From the NCBI RefSeq assembly GCF_027627575.1, contig NZ_CP114065.1:744001-808000 (forward strand): 64,000 bases of DNA. Reading direction: 5' to 3'. The position numbers and the translations under genes are program-made. The DNA is from Kribbella sp. CA-293567 (lineage in GTDB: Bacteria; Actinomycetota; Actinomycetes; Propionibacteriales; Kribbellaceae). This document shows positions 8,231-17,112 of the stretch, one piece after another (position 1 is the stretch's first letter; the number at the start of each line of letters is the position of its first letter). The notes beneath the pieces were generated by a model. That model was given only the letters and a program-made list of their open reading frames with translations. It was not told the DNA's origin and made no database searches.

Positions 8231-8664
8231 AGCTCGGCGCGGGTCGGCACCCACGGTTGCCACAGCAGCGGCATGTTGGCCTCGGACGGCGTCCGGTTGC
8301 CTTTGCGCTCGTTGCACGAGGCATGGGCGGCGACCGCGTTCATCCACTCCGTCCGGCCGCCTCTGGACCTCGGTTGGACGTGATCCATCGTGTTGGCGTT
8401 GGCCAGTCCGCAGTAGGCGCAGTGGAACCTGTCGCGCCGCAGTACGCCGTGCTTGCTGTACTTCATCCGGCCGGCCGCATACCGCCAGTGGGTGACCACG
8501 TAGCGGACCAGGCGGAGCACCCTTGGCACCGGAAAGGGACCGATGGTCCGTTCGCCGTGCGCCTCTTCGACCACCGCGACCTCGCGGACCAGCATCCGGA
8601 TGGCGTGCTGGATCGACACGGTGTGCAGGGGCTCGTAGGACGCGTTCAGGACGATGACGCTCAT
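8215..8664 (-). CDS. HNH endonuclease family protein
   Basis: A 149-residue protein with a complete C-terminal HNH module: first CxxC-like pair CAYCG, the MDHVQPRSRGG histidine motif, and NAVAAHASCNERKGNRTP. The N-terminal region MSVIVLNASYEPLHTVSIQHAIRML is typical of the stand-alone, chromosomally conserved actinobacterial and cyanobacterial HNH group rather than of phage packaging or restriction systems. The ATG at 8664 is preferred over that at 8676 because GGAGG is 5 bases upstream. No methylase is adjacent, so it is probably not part of a restriction pair. The molecular role is unknown. Confidence 0.88.
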   Translation of the reverse strand: MSVIVLNASYEPLHTVSIQHAIRMLVREVAVVEEAHGERTIGPFPVPRVLRLVRYVVTHWRYAAGRMKYSKHGVLRRDRFHCAYCGLANANTMDHVQPRSRGGRTEWMNAVAAHASCNERKGNRTPSEANMPLLWQPWVPTRAELVIHL

Positions 8665-8810
8665 CGGTGCCTCCAACTGGGCCGTAGCTGGGAACCACGG
8701 CGGTCTCGACGCAAGATCTCAAGCATCCGTGGCCGTCCGGTGAACGGTCAACGGATTTCGCCAGACGGTCACGTGCCGGTACGGCTTCGTGATCGGCGAA
8801 GATGGGGCCT

Positions 8811-9218
8811 ATGGAATTGAACAATCTGCTGTCAGGTCCTCCCGAGACACTACTCCCCGTCGACCCCGCCGCGGCGGAACTCGCCGCCGGGGCCGCTGCG
8901 GTGGACATCGCGGCCAAGCGCCCCACCTCTTCGCTGGCCTGGTCGGTGCTCGCCGAGACGGCCCTCGCCGAGGGCAACACGATCGAGGCCTACGCCTACG
9001 CCCGGACCGGCTACCACCGCGGTCTCGACCTGCTCCGCCGCAACGGCTGGAAGGGCCACGGGCCGGTCCCGTGGGAGCACGAGCCGAACCGCGGTTTCCT
9101 GCGCTGCCTGGCCGTTCTCGGCAAGGCCGCCGCGATCATCGACGAGAAGGACGAAGCCGAGCGCTGCTCGACGTTCCTGCGTGACTCGTCCGCCACGGCG
9201 GCCGACGTACTGGCCTGA
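8811..9218 (+). CDS. DUF3151 family protein
   Basis: A 135-residue soluble protein recognised by ELNNLLSGPPETLLP at the start, LAWSVLAETAL and the strongly conserved YAYARTGYHRGLDLLRRNGWKG / VPWEHEPNRGFLRCL block. The family is actinobacterial and of unknown function, usually lying near fbaA and purA as it does here. No Shine-Dalgarno is obvious; GAAGAT (8798-8803) stands 7 bases before the ATG as a plausible -10, so the transcript may be leaderless. An ATG at 8802 is in frame but would destroy that spacing. Confidence 0.85.
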   Translation: MELNNLLSGPPETLLPVDPAAAELAAGAAAVDIAAKRPTSSLAWSVLAETALAEGNTIEAYAYARTGYHRGLDLLRRNGWKGHGPVPWEHEPNRGFLRCLAVLGKAAAIIDEKDEAERCSTFLRDSSATAADVLA

Positions 9219-9274
9219 CCGACTGCATGCCTAACCAGTTGTAGGGGTCGGCGCCGGCGGGACATGATCCGCCG

Positions 9275-10048
9275 GTGACCAGCTCCTATGCACAACTCGG
9301 CTTCCGCGTCGGCTTCGACTGGGGACCCGTCGGCGCCGCTGCCGTTCCCGGCAGCCTCGTGGCGGTGGTGGACGTCTTGTCCTTCACCACCGCCGTCACG
9401 GTCGCTGTGGACCTCGGCATCGACGTGTATCCCTACCGATGGCGAGACGAGACCGCCATCCCGTACGCCGAACAACTCGACGCGGTCCTCGCGGTCGGCC
9501 GATCTCAGCCAGGTGTCACTCTCTCGCCGGCCTCGATCCGGCAGGCGAAAGGCGTACGGCGGCTGGTGCTCCCGTCTCCCAACGGCTCGACCATCTCGCA
9601 GCAGCTCAGCGACAGCGGTTCGACGGTACTGGCCGTCTCGCTGCGCAACAGGCTGGCTGCAGCCGACTGGGTGGCTCGCAAGCTGGCCGACGACCCCTCA
9701 CTGACCGTGGTGGCTGTTGCCGCCGGTGAAAGGTGGAGTGACGGGTCTCTGCGTCCGGCCGTCGAAGACCTGTGGGGCGCTGGTGGGCTGCTGACCGCAT
9801 TGGTCGACCGCGGGGTGGGTCCGCTCTCCCCGGAGGCCCGAGCCGCCGCAGCGGCGTACAGGGAGGTGGCTGGAGAGCTTCCCGAGCTGCTGCACGAGTG
9901 TGCCGGCGGAAGGGAGCTGACGGCGTACGGATTCGCCGACGATGTGACCGTAGCGGGCGAGGTGGACATAAGTGGGCTCGTCCCGGTGTTGCAAGGCGGT
10001 AGAATCAACGAGTCATCGAAACCCCCGAGGTTCTGCCCGGTGACATAG
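9275..10048 (+). CDS. 2-phosphosulfolactate phosphatase family protein (ComB-like)
   Basis: A 257-residue protein with the ComB signatures VDVLSFTTAVTVAV (Asp near residue 33 is a Mg ligand in the family), LPSPNGSTIS (about 108-117) and AGERWSDGSLRPAVEDLWGAG. ComB dephosphorylates 2-phosphosulfolactate on the way to coenzyme M in methanogens. Bacterial homologues are widespread, and no other coenzyme M gene is visible here, so the true substrate is open. The start is a GTG; CATGAT lies 6 bases upstream without a ribosome site. An inverted repeat CCGGCGG/CCGCCGG sits directly before the start. Confidence 0.85.
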   Translation: MTSSYAQLGFRVGFDWGPVGAAAVPGSLVAVVDVLSFTTAVTVAVDLGIDVYPYRWRDETAIPYAEQLDAVLAVGRSQPGVTLSPASIRQAKGVRRLVLPSPNGSTISQQLSDSGSTVLAVSLRNRLAAADWVARKLADDPSLTVVAVAAGERWSDGSLRPAVEDLWGAGGLLTALVDRGVGPLSPEARAAAAAYREVAGELPELLHECAGGRELTAYGFADDVTVAGEVDISGLVPVLQGGRINESSKPPRFCPVT

Positions 10049-10172
10049 CCGGCAGGCGGCGTGCGTCCCCGCTTCCTGCCGAACTTGGACGGTTGTAGGC
10101 GGCTCGACGGACCGGCGTAGCAGGACGCCCGCGGTCAGGTCACCGCCCCACCGGGCAGCGGAAGGTACTACC

Positions 10173-11387
10173 GTGCCGGCACTCACCGGACGGATCCGCA
10201 CGCCCCAAGCTGCTCCAGTCGAGAGCGGTTACCGCGTCGCACTGCGCACGCCGGGAGCGTTGAAGTTCTACCTGGCCGCGGCGCCGGCCCGGATCGGCAT
10301 CGCCATGACGGGCCTGGGCATCGTCTGGCTGGTGCACGGCTCAACCGGCTCGTACGCCGTCGCAGGCGCGGTGACCGGCGGTTTCGCCGTCGCCGAAGCC
10401 GTCGGTGGACCGCAGGTCGCCCGCCTGATCGACCGCTTCGGGCAGCCCCGGATGCTGCCGATCACCTTGCTGGTCCACACCGCGGCGATCGCGCTGCTGA
10501 TCGCCTTGACCCTCGCGGCCGCTCCACTCTGGATGCTGGTGCTGGCCGGCGTACTGGCAGGCGCTTCGCTTCCACAGGTCGGCGCCCAGACGGCGGCCCG
10601 GTGGTCGTACGCCCTGCGTGGGAGCCCAGTGCTGTCCTCCGCTTTCGCGCTGGAGTCACTTGGCACAGGCCTGGCGTTCCTGGTCGGTCCGGCGTTGGTC
10701 GGGACAGTCAGTGCGCTGGTGTCGCCAGTGGCCGGCTCAGTACTCGCCACTGCTCTGGTGGTTGGTGGCGGCCTGTCCCTTGCCATGCAACGCGGTACTG
10801 CGCCGCCGCCGACGGCCGGAGTACGCAGTGAAGGATCAGAAAGCCTTCTGCGCAAGGGGTTCCTGGCTCTCGTCGGAACCAATATCGGCGTCGGTCTGTT
10901 CTTCGGCACCATGCAGGTGTCGGTGACTGCCTTCGCCGTCGGAAGAGGCGCCGAGTCGCTGGCCGGTCCGCTCTACAGCATCACCAGCTTGATCAGCCTG
11001 GTTGCCGGAGTGGCCTACGGAGCAAAACGCTGGCGTACGGCGGTCACCAAGCAGTTCGTGATCGCCATGACCGTGTTGTTCGTCACCAGCTTGCCGCTGC
11101 TGCTGGTGGACAGTCCGCTGGCTTTGGCCTTGGCGCTGGCTCTTCCGGGTCTTGCGCTGGCTCCGATCCAGGTGCTGTCGTCGGTACTCGCAGAGTCGAA
11201 GGTCGAGCCCGCGGTACTGACGCAGGCCTTCACCTGGTTGAACTCCGGCAGTGCCGCCGGCATCGCGATGGGTGCTGCCGTGGCTGGTCATGCAGTGGAC
11301 GCCCAAGGTCCTCAGTTGGGCTTCGCTCTGGCCGTGCTCGCCACCTTGGTCGCCACAGCGATGGCGGTCGTGGTCCGTCAGCGGTAG
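10173..11387 (+). CDS. Major facilitator superfamily transporter
   Basis: A 404-residue membrane protein with about 12 hydrophobic segments and a short N-terminal tail. The loop between helices 2 and 3 carries GPQVARLIDRFGQPRMLP, the MFS motif A-like signature, and the repeat of two six-helix halves is separated by a short loop around residues 205-225. The subgroup looks like drug or metabolite exporters. GGAAGG stands 7 bases before the GTG. The gene converges tail-to-tail with an AraC-type regulator, overlapping by 10 bases. Substrate unknown. Confidence 0.88.
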   Translation: MPALTGRIRTPQAAPVESGYRVALRTPGALKFYLAAAPARIGIAMTGLGIVWLVHGSTGSYAVAGAVTGGFAVAEAVGGPQVARLIDRFGQPRMLPITLLVHTAAIALLIALTLAAAPLWMLVLAGVLAGASLPQVGAQTAARWSYALRGSPVLSSAFALESLGTGLAFLVGPALVGTVSALVSPVAGSVLATALVVGGGLSLAMQRGTAPPPTAGVRSEGSESLLRKGFLALVGTNIGVGLFFGTMQVSVTAFAVGRGAESLAGPLYSITSLISLVAGVAYGAKRWRTAVTKQFVIAMTVLFVTSLPLLLVDSPLALALALALPGLALAPIQVLSSVLAESKVEPAVLTQAFTWLNSGSAAGIAMGAAVAGHAVDAQGPQLGFALAVLATLVATAMAVVVRQR

Positions 11388-12190
11388 GTGACCTGGGCCT
11401 CGGCGGCGGCCCGGGTGGCGTACTCGGCCGGGGTCAGGCCGATCTGCTCCTTGAACTCGTGCGAGAAGTGCGCTTGGTCGAAGTAGCCGAGCGCCGTGGA
11501 GAGGTCGGCCAGTTCGGTGGCTTCGCCGCGGGCCAGCAGGTCGGCGCCGTCGTGCAGGCGGTAGCGGCGCAGTACCCACTTCGGGCCGACGCCGACGTAC
11601 CGGCGGAAGAGGCGCTGGAGCTTGCGGATGGGCAGGTCGAAGGCGTCGGTGACCTGGTCGACCCGGGTCAGCGTGCGGTCCTGGCTCATCGCGGCGATCA
11701 CCGCGCGGACCAGGTCGTACTGCGGGTCGGCCGCCACCAGGCGCTCGGTCATGAACGCCTCGAAGGCCGCGCGCCGGCGAAGGTCGTCGGCCTCGGCGAA
11801 GATCAGGTCGGCCAGCCGGCCGGCGTCGCCGAACACCTCGCCCAGCGGTTTCACCTGGTCCCGGAACGTGGCGACGTCCAGCCCGGTCACCGCCCCGAAC
11901 CCGCCGGCCCAGAACTTCACCCCGAAGACACGGCCCCGGCCGGTCAGTTCGCGCTCGAACTTGCGCGTGCAGACCCCGTTGACGAACGCGCCGCCCGGCT
12001 GCTCGAACGTCACGTTCACGCTCGGAAAAGGCAGCACCTCGGCCACGTACGGCGCCTGCAGGTCCCACTCGACGATCCAGTACCACTCCACGAACCGGTC
12101 GATCCCCGGCCCGGGCGCGAGCCGGCTCAGGCGGCGGTGCCGGGCCTGCTCCCGCGGGTGCAGGATGCCCTTCTCGTCGTCGGGTGGCAT
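11378..12190 (-). CDS. AraC family transcriptional regulator
   Basis: A 270-residue regulator. The N-terminal half (about 1-160) is the DUF6597-like cupin-type domain seen in FVEWYWIVEWDL, LPFPSVNVTFEQPGG and GVKFWAGGFGAV. The C-terminal two-helix-turn-helix AraC domain is clear in LPIRKLQRLFRRYVGVGPKW and ALGYFDQAHFSHEFKEQIG, followed by LTPAEYA. Its ATG is 63 bases from the divergent start of a VOC-domain gene, the usual arrangement for a regulator and its target. No Shine-Dalgarno sequence precedes the start. The upstream in-frame extension has no family match and was excluded. Confidence 0.9.
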   Translation of the reverse strand: MPPDDEKGILHPREQARHRRLSRLAPGPGIDRFVEWYWIVEWDLQAPYVAEVLPFPSVNVTFEQPGGAFVNGVCTRKFERELTGRGRVFGVKFWAGGFGAVTGLDVATFRDQVKPLGEVFGDAGRLADLIFAEADDLRRRAAFEAFMTERLVAADPQYDLVRAVIAAMSQDRTLTRVDQVTDAFDLPIRKLQRLFRRYVGVGPKWVLRRYRLHDGADLLARGEATELADLSTALGYFDQAHFSHEFKEQIGLTPAEYATRAAAEAQVTYR

Positions 12191-12253
12191 CGTCAAAGTG
12201 GCTGTCGCTTTCTTACAAGACCGGTCGGTACGGCGTCGCGAAGACTGCTGCGC

Positions 12254-12745
12254 ATGACGACGAACACGGTAAACCCCATCCCTCCCGGCTATCACTCGCT
12301 CACCCCCTACCTGGCCGTCTCCGACGGCCCGAAGGCGCTCGAGTTCTACACCGAGGTGTTCGGCGCCGAGGTGGTCAGCCGGCAGGACCTGTCCGACGGC
12401 CGGCTCGGTCAGGCCGAGCTGAGGTTCGGCGACTCGATGCTGCAGCTGAGCAACGAGATGCCGCAGATCGGGCTGCGGGCCCCGGCCGGCGACTGGGTGC
12501 ACTCGTCGCTGGTGCACTACGTGCCGGACGTGGACGCCACCTTCGCGAAGGCGATCGAGGCCGGCGCCAGGCAGGTCGAGGCGGTCCAGACCTTCGTGAC
12601 CGGTGACCGGTACGGCACGGTGATCGATCCGTTCGGGCACCGCTGGGCGATCCTGACCAAGGTCGAGGACGTCTCGCCGGCGGAGGCGGACCGGCGGGTC
12701 AAGGAGTGGCTGGCGTCGAATCCGGAGGGACTGGACGCGGACTGA
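12254..12745 (+). CDS. VOC family protein (glyoxalase/PhnB-like)
   Basis: A 163-residue single-chain vicinal-oxygen-chelate protein of the PhnB-like type, with paired beta-alpha-beta-beta-beta modules: SLTPYLAVSDGPKALEFYTEVFGAE at the start (split family motif), LQLSNEMPQ, and the closing DRYGTVIDPFGHRWAILTK. The metal ligands of catalytic members are not all obvious, so it may be a binding or detoxification protein. It is divergent from an AraC regulator that probably controls it. AAGACT ends 7 bases before the ATG and there is no ribosome site, consistent with a leaderless transcript. Confidence 0.88.
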   Translation: MTTNTVNPIPPGYHSLTPYLAVSDGPKALEFYTEVFGAEVVSRQDLSDGRLGQAELRFGDSMLQLSNEMPQIGLRAPAGDWVHSSLVHYVPDVDATFAKAIEAGARQVEAVQTFVTGDRYGTVIDPFGHRWAILTKVEDVSPAEADRRVKEWLASNPEGLDAD

Positions 12746-13158
12746 TCGGCGCCGGGCAACCAGTGTCGGCGAAGCCGAGGGGGCGCTGGGCAAGGACTCC
12801 GGCGCCGCTGACGACGGCCGCAAAAGCCTTGTGGGCATGAGGAAAGCGGCCCGCCGGAACCGTCCCCTGCGGCAGTTTCGGCGGGCCGCTGACTAAGAGT
12901 GTGCACGTGATCACCGAAAATGGCAACCCGTCGTGATGAATTGCGCGCTCGGTGTCACGTGTTGGCTCCCCGGACACCGAACTACGTGGTAATGCGCAGT
13001 TCCGGTAGGCTTTGGTCGCAAGAGCCTGGACGCGGCGCCGAAGCGAAGTTTCGGTGAACGTGCCCGGGCTTCACCCGTTCTGAAGCCGGAACAGCTAGCG
13101 GCCGGCCCGCGCACGGCGACGAAGCCGTCGCGGCCGACGCGTGAAGAGGAGGGCTGAG
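12746..13158. other. Non-coding stretch upstream of purA
   Basis: This 413-bp gap has no convincing gene. It contains a 12-bp perfect inverted repeat, AGCGGCCCGCCG / CGGCGGGCCGCT (12845-12890, 22-base spacer), which may end transcription from the VOC gene. A weak TAGGCT -10-like hexamer lies near 13010. GAGGAGGG ends 6 bases before the purA ATG. I see no riboswitch that I can name. Confidence 0.5.
12845..12890. terminator. Long-stem inverted repeat, possible terminator or attenuator
   Basis: Twelve perfectly paired bases (AGCGGCCCGCCG / CGGCGGGCCGCT) flank a 22-base loop. There is no clear T tract, so termination would be by a GC stem alone. It lies 100 bp after the VOC gene and 270 bp before purA. 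Confidence 0.4.
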
Positions 13159-14451
13159 ATGCCCGCAATCGTGCTCGTCGGCGCCCAGTGGGGCGATGAG
13201 GGCAAAGGCAAGGCCACCGATCTGCTCGGCAACACCGGAGCCACGATCGACTATGTGGTGAAGTTCAACGGCGGGAACAACGCCGGTCACACGGTCGTGA
13301 TCGGGGACGAGAAGTACGCCCTGCACCTGCTCCCCAGCGGCATCCTGACCCCGGGCGTGACCCCGGTGATCGGCAACGGGGTGGTGGTCGACCTCAGCGT
13401 GCTGTTCGAGGAGCTCGACGCGCTGCAGACCCGTGGGGTCGACACCTCCCGGCTGGTGATCAGCGCCAACGCGCACCTGATCCCGCCGTACAACCGGACC
13501 CTGGACAAGGTCGCCGAGCGCTTCCTCGGCAGCCGCAAGATCGGTACCACCGGCCGGGGCATCGGCCCGACGTACGCGGACAAGATGAACCGGATCGGTA
13601 TCCGGGTCCAGGACCTGTACGACGAGAAGATCCTCGAGCAGAAGGTGGCCGGCGCGCTGGAGCAGAAGAACCAGCTGCTGGTGAAGGTCTACAACCGCCG
13701 CGCGGTCGAGATCGCCGAGGTGATGGAGGAGCTGCTCGCGTACGCCGAGCGCCTGCGCCCGATGGTCGCGGACACCCCGCTGCTGCTCGGCCGCGCTCTG
13801 GACGAGGGCAAGACGGTGCTGATGGAGGCCGGCCAGGCGACCCTGCTGGACGTCGACCACGGCACCTACCCGTTCGTCACCTCCTCCAACGCGATCTCCG
13901 CCGGTGCCTGCACCGGCTCCGGCATCCCGCCGACCCGGATCGACCGCGTGATGGCCGTCGTCAAGGCGTACACCACCCGCGTCGGCGAGGGGCCGTTCCC
14001 GACCGAGCTGCTGAACGCCGACGGTGAGTGGCTGCGCCAGCAGGGCTTCGAGTTCGGTACGACGACCGGCCGCCCGCGCCGCTGCGGCTGGTACGACGCC
14101 GTCATCGCCCGGTACGCCGCCCGCGTCAACGGCGTTACCGACTTCGTCCTGACCAAGCTGGACACGCTCACCGGCCGGGAGAAGATCCCGGTCTGCGTCG
14201 CCTACGACGTGAATGGCGTGCGTCACGACGAGATGCCGATGACGCAGACCGACTTCCATCACGCGACGCCGGTCTACGAGGAGTTCGACGGCTGGAACGA
14301 CGACATCACCGGCTGCCGGAGCTTCGAGGACCTGCCGAAGAACGCGCAGACCTACGTGAAGGCGGTCGAGGCGCTCAGCGGCGCCCCGATCTCCGCGGTC
14401 GGCGTCGGCCCGGAGCGCTCCCAGATGGTGATTCTGGACGACCGGTTCTGA
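13159..14451 (+). CDS. purA: Adenylosuccinate synthetase
   Basis: A 430-residue enzyme joining IMP and aspartate with GTP to give adenylosuccinate, the first step from IMP to AMP. The N-terminal [11 protein letters not shown] holds the GTP loop with catalytic Asp, followed by [10 protein letters not shown] (catalytic His), [14 protein letters not shown] (IMP site), [18 protein letters not shown] and the C-terminal aspartate loop [13 protein letters not shown]. Length matches the bacterial family. The ATG follows GAGGAGGG. It stands alone, with a hairpin terminator behind it and a convergent kinase gene next. Confidence 0.98.
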   Translation: MPAIVLVGAQWGDEGKGKATDLLGNTGATIDYVVKFNGGNNAGHTVVIGDEKYALHLLPSGILTPGVTPVIGNGVVVDLSVLFEELDALQTRGVDTSRLVISANAHLIPPYNRTLDKVAERFLGSRKIGTTGRGIGPTYADKMNRIGIRVQDLYDEKILEQKVAGALEQKNQLLVKVYNRRAVEIAEVMEELLAYAERLRPMVADTPLLLGRALDEGKTVLMEAGQATLLDVDHGTYPFVTSSNAISAGACTGSGIPPTRIDRVMAVVKAYTTRVGEGPFPTELLNADGEWLRQQGFEFGTTTGRPRRCGWYDAVIARYAARVNGVTDFVLTKLDTLTGREKIPVCVAYDVNGVRHDEMPMTQTDFHHATPVYEEFDGWNDDITGCRSFEDLPKNAQTYVKAVEALSGAPISAVGVGPERSQMVILDDRF

Positions 14452-14467
14452 TCCGTTCCACCCCGCG

Positions 14468-14504
14468 ACCCCAGCCCGTCGGTGCCCTGCCGATCGGCTG
14501 GGGT
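14468..14504. terminator. Hairpin between purA and the convergent kinase gene
   Basis: ACCCCAGCCCGTCGG and CCGATCGGCTGGGGT pair with one mismatch around a 7-base loop. It sits 17 bases after purA and 14 before the end of the kinase gene, so it can serve both strands. Confidence 0.7.
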
Positions 14505-14517
14505 TCGTGCTTCCGGC

Positions 14518-16599
14518 TCAGTTGCCGACCAGGGGCAGGTCGCTGATGATCGGCCAGTGCCGGATGTCGCCGAGCCCTGGCCGCTGCGGCAGCTCCGGCT
14601 TGCTGATCGGTTCGCGCGCCCAGGCTGCGCCACCGCCGGTGGCCGCGCTGTGGAAGGTGAGCGCGGCGGCGCCGAGCAGGAGGGCCGCGACCAGCAGACT
14701 CAGCCAGGCAGGCCGGAAAGTCTTGCGCAGGGTGATTTTGGTGCCGCGGCGCAGCGAGGTGCCACCGGGACCCCACCAGGCGGTGAACAGACCGGCGACA
14801 CCTCCGATGCCGAAGCCGAGCGCGGACAGCGGGGTCCAGTCGAGGCCGCGGGAGTTGGCGGCGCCGGCCGTGATGACGCCGCCGACGATGAAGCCCATGA
14901 GGACGGGCAGGATCAGGCAGAACAGCGTGATCAGAGTGGCCGCGATCAGGTGCATCGGGCTGGCGACGACGGCGACCAGGCCGTCGGACTTGCCGCGGCC
15001 ACCGCGGACCTGACGACGCCGCATCAGCGCGGTGCTGCCGCGGTCGACAGTGCGGGCGAGGGCGATCAGCAGCGCGGCGACGAGGACGCCGAAGCCGGGC
15101 GTCAGAGCGATCAAGCCGCCGAGCGCGAGCATGAGTGCAACCACCAGCACCGACCGAGCCACCTGCTGGTCAGCCGACGGGGGAGTGTCGGCGCGCGCCA
15201 CCGGCTCATGGCTCTGCCGCCTCGCCACCTCGGTCCCACGCTGGGGTTGCTGGTACTGCGGCTGCTGAGACTGGCCGTACTGCGGCTGTGGCTGGTACTG
15301 CTGAACAGCCGGCTGGTACTGCTGGTACTGGGGTTGGTACTGCGGTTGGTAGGTCTGTGGCTGATACGCCTGGTAGTTCACCGGCATGCCGGCGGGCGCG
15401 GCCGCAGTCGGCGTCGGACTGTAGGTAGCCGGGTGCACAGGAGCTCCGGCACCAGCACCTGCTCCGGCAACGCCCGCCGCGGCGGCGGCTGCCTTCTTCG
15501 CCTTCTGCTGAGCGGCGACATCGCGCAGCTTGTCGCGCATCGGGCTGAACGCGGAGAGCGGTGGAATCACCGGCGGGACCAGTTGCGCGACCTCGGCGGG
15601 ATCATGCTCGTCAGCAGAACCGGCGGCAGCAGCAGCCGCGGCGGCGGCCGCGGCGGCAATAGCCGCGTCTTCCGGCATGACGCGAGTCATCACCGCGGTC
15701 GGTGGGTTGAGGAGCACCGTCTTCGGGTTCTCCTCGGTGGGGGTCCGCGGGTCCGGGACCAGCGCGTCGCGGCCTTCGGCATAGCGGTTGAGGCCGGCCA
15801 TGATCTCGATCTGGGTCGGGCGGTCGCCCTTCTTGGGGGACAACGCGGCGGCCAGGAGCGGCTTGAGGCGCGGGTCGAGGCCGTCCAGATCCGCCTGGCC
15901 GCTGTGAACGCGGTGCAGGACGACCTCGAACGGTCCCTTGCCGAACGGGCGCCTGCCGGTGGCGGCGTAGGCCACCGTCGCCGCCCAGCCCCACCAGTCG
16001 GCCGACTCGGAGACCATCTCGCCTTCGATGAGCTCCGGCGCGAGGTAGCCCGGCGTACCGATCACGAGGCCGGTCTGGGTCAGGCGCAGGTCGTCGGCGG
16101 CCTGGGCGATGCCGAAGTCGATCATCACCGGCTTGCCGTTGAGCATCATCACGTTGCCGGGCTTGAGATCGCGGTGCACGACTCCCACCTGGTGGATCGC
16201 CTGCAACGACTCGGCCAGGCAGCCGGCCAGCGGCAGCCAGCGCTGCGGGGTCAGCGGCCCGCGCTCGTCGACGTGCTCGTCCAGTGGGCGACCCGGCACG
16301 AACCGGGTCACCAGATACGGCCGGTCACTGTGCAGGTCGTGGTCCAGGATGCCTGCCACTCCTGGGTGGTTCACCTTCTGCAGCGTGGTCGCCTCGCGCT
16401 GCAGCCGGGCTCGCGCGGTCGGATCGTGCGCCACGTGGGACCGCAACACCTTGAGTGCTACCTCTTTGTGTTCGGGCCCTTCCGCCAGGTACACGACACC
16501 CATGCCGCCCTGCCCGAGCCGCCGGATCAACCGGTACGGCCCGATGTGTTCCTCCAGCACCTCGGTCGGTGCCGAAGGTCGTTCCCCCGCTGCTGACAT
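14518..16599 (-). CDS. Membrane Ser/Thr protein kinase with low-complexity linker
   Basis: A 693-residue Hanks-type kinase. The kinase domain (about 18-275) has the glycine loop GQGGMGVVY, Lys50, HRDLKPGN (catalytic Asp144), DFG (161-163) and GTPGYLAPE, all intact. It is followed by a run of about 13 alanines (near 325-337), then a Gln/Tyr/Pro-rich tract of YQPQ repeats (about 415-465), and four hydrophobic segments in the last 200 residues. PASTA repeats are absent, so ligand sensing outside the cell would depend on the short membrane module. ATG 16599 is chosen: TACGGT lies 7 bases upstream with no ribosome site. Confidence 0.92.
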   Translation of the reverse strand: MSAAGERPSAPTEVLEEHIGPYRLIRRLGQGGMGVVYLAEGPEHKEVALKVLRSHVAHDPTARARLQREATTLQKVNHPGVAGILDHDLHSDRPYLVTRFVPGRPLDEHVDERGPLTPQRWLPLAGCLAESLQAIHQVGVVHRDLKPGNVMMLNGKPVMIDFGIAQAADDLRLTQTGLVIGTPGYLAPELIEGEMVSESADWWGWAATVAYAATGRRPFGKGPFEVVLHRVHSGQADLDGLDPRLKPLLAAALSPKKGDRPTQIEIMAGLNRYAEGRDALVPDPRTPTEENPKTVLLNPPTAVMTRVMPEDAAIAAAAAAAAAAAAGSADEHDPAEVAQLVPPVIPPLSAFSPMRDKLRDVAAQQKAKKAAAAAAGVAGAGAGAGAPVHPATYSPTPTAAAPAGMPVNYQAYQPQTYQPQYQPQYQQYQPAVQQYQPQPQYGQSQQPQYQQPQRGTEVARRQSHEPVARADTPPSADQQVARSVLVVALMLALGGLIALTPGFGVLVAALLIALARTVDRGSTALMRRRQVRGGRGKSDGLVAVVASPMHLIAATLITLFCLILPVLMGFIVGGVITAGAANSRGLDWTPLSALGFGIGGVAGLFTAWWGPGGTSLRRGTKITLRKTFRPAWLSLLVAALLLGAAALTFHSAATGGGAAWAREPISKPELPQRPGLGDIRHWPIISDLPLVGN

Positions 16600-16734
16600 G
16601 GCATCCACCGTACGTCGGGATCAGCCCATCCGCTGGGCCTGGCCGGAGACCTCTCTCCATGACCTCGGACGTAATCGTCCTTCCGCACGTTCCGTCGCAA
16701 GCTCGTCTCCTACCAAGGAACGAGGAGATCACCC

Positions 16735-17055
16735 ATGACGCACTATGCGATCGCCAACCTGCGCAACGTCCGCCCGAACGCCGGAATCGTCGAGTACCTC
16801 GAACGCATCGACGCCACCCTGGCACCGTTCGGCGGCCACTTCATCGTGCACGGCGGCGAACCCGAGACGATCGAAGGGCAGTGGGACGGCACGCTGATCG
16901 TGATCGAGTTCCCGGACCACGAGCGGGCTCGCGGCTGGTACGACTCACCGCAGTACCGCGAGATCCTGCCGCTGCGCACCGAGAACTCCGACGGGGTGGC
17001 GGTGCTGCTGGCGGGAGTCGACCGGGATCACCGGGCGACCGACGTCCTCGAGTGA
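16735..17055 (+). CDS. DUF1330 family protein
   Basis: A 106-residue dimeric alpha/beta-barrel (ferredoxin-like) protein recognised by EYLERIDATLAPFGGHFIVHGG and the motif WDGTLIVIEFPDHERARGWYDSPQY (conserved in DUF1330). The family fold is related to EthD and antibiotic-biosynthesis monooxygenase domains, but no reaction has been assigned. GAGGAG lies 8 bases before the ATG. Single gene, divergent from the kinase. Confidence 0.88.
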   Translation: MTHYAIANLRNVRPNAGIVEYLERIDATLAPFGGHFIVHGGEPETIEGQWDGTLIVIEFPDHERARGWYDSPQYREILPLRTENSDGVAVLLAGVDRDHRATDVLE

Positions 17056-17070
17056 GGAGCCGTCGGGGTG

Positions 17071-17103
17071 CGGCCGGTGCCTCGGGGCGGAGGGCACCGG
17101 CCG
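17071..17103. terminator. Hairpin between convergent genes
   Basis: CGGCCGGTGCC and GGCACCGGCCG form a perfect 11-bp stem with an 11-base loop, between the DUF1330 gene and the convergent esterase gene. Confidence 0.65.
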
Positions 17104-17112
17104 CGCGGCGCA

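Noticed and set aside
9263..9277. Four-codon leader ORF (ATG ATC CGC CGG TGA) overlapping the ComB-like GTG
   Set aside because: No ribosome site, and the same bases are better explained as a CATGAT -10 box; chance is likely.
12982..14262. Long open frame antisense to purA
   Set aside because: Shadow of purA codons; protein composition (HHR, VVDG runs) is not natural and no start signal is present.
14482..16596. 704-codon frame opposite the kinase gene
   Set aside because: The kinase strand has every catalytic motif; this frame contains Arg/Gly-rich nonsense.
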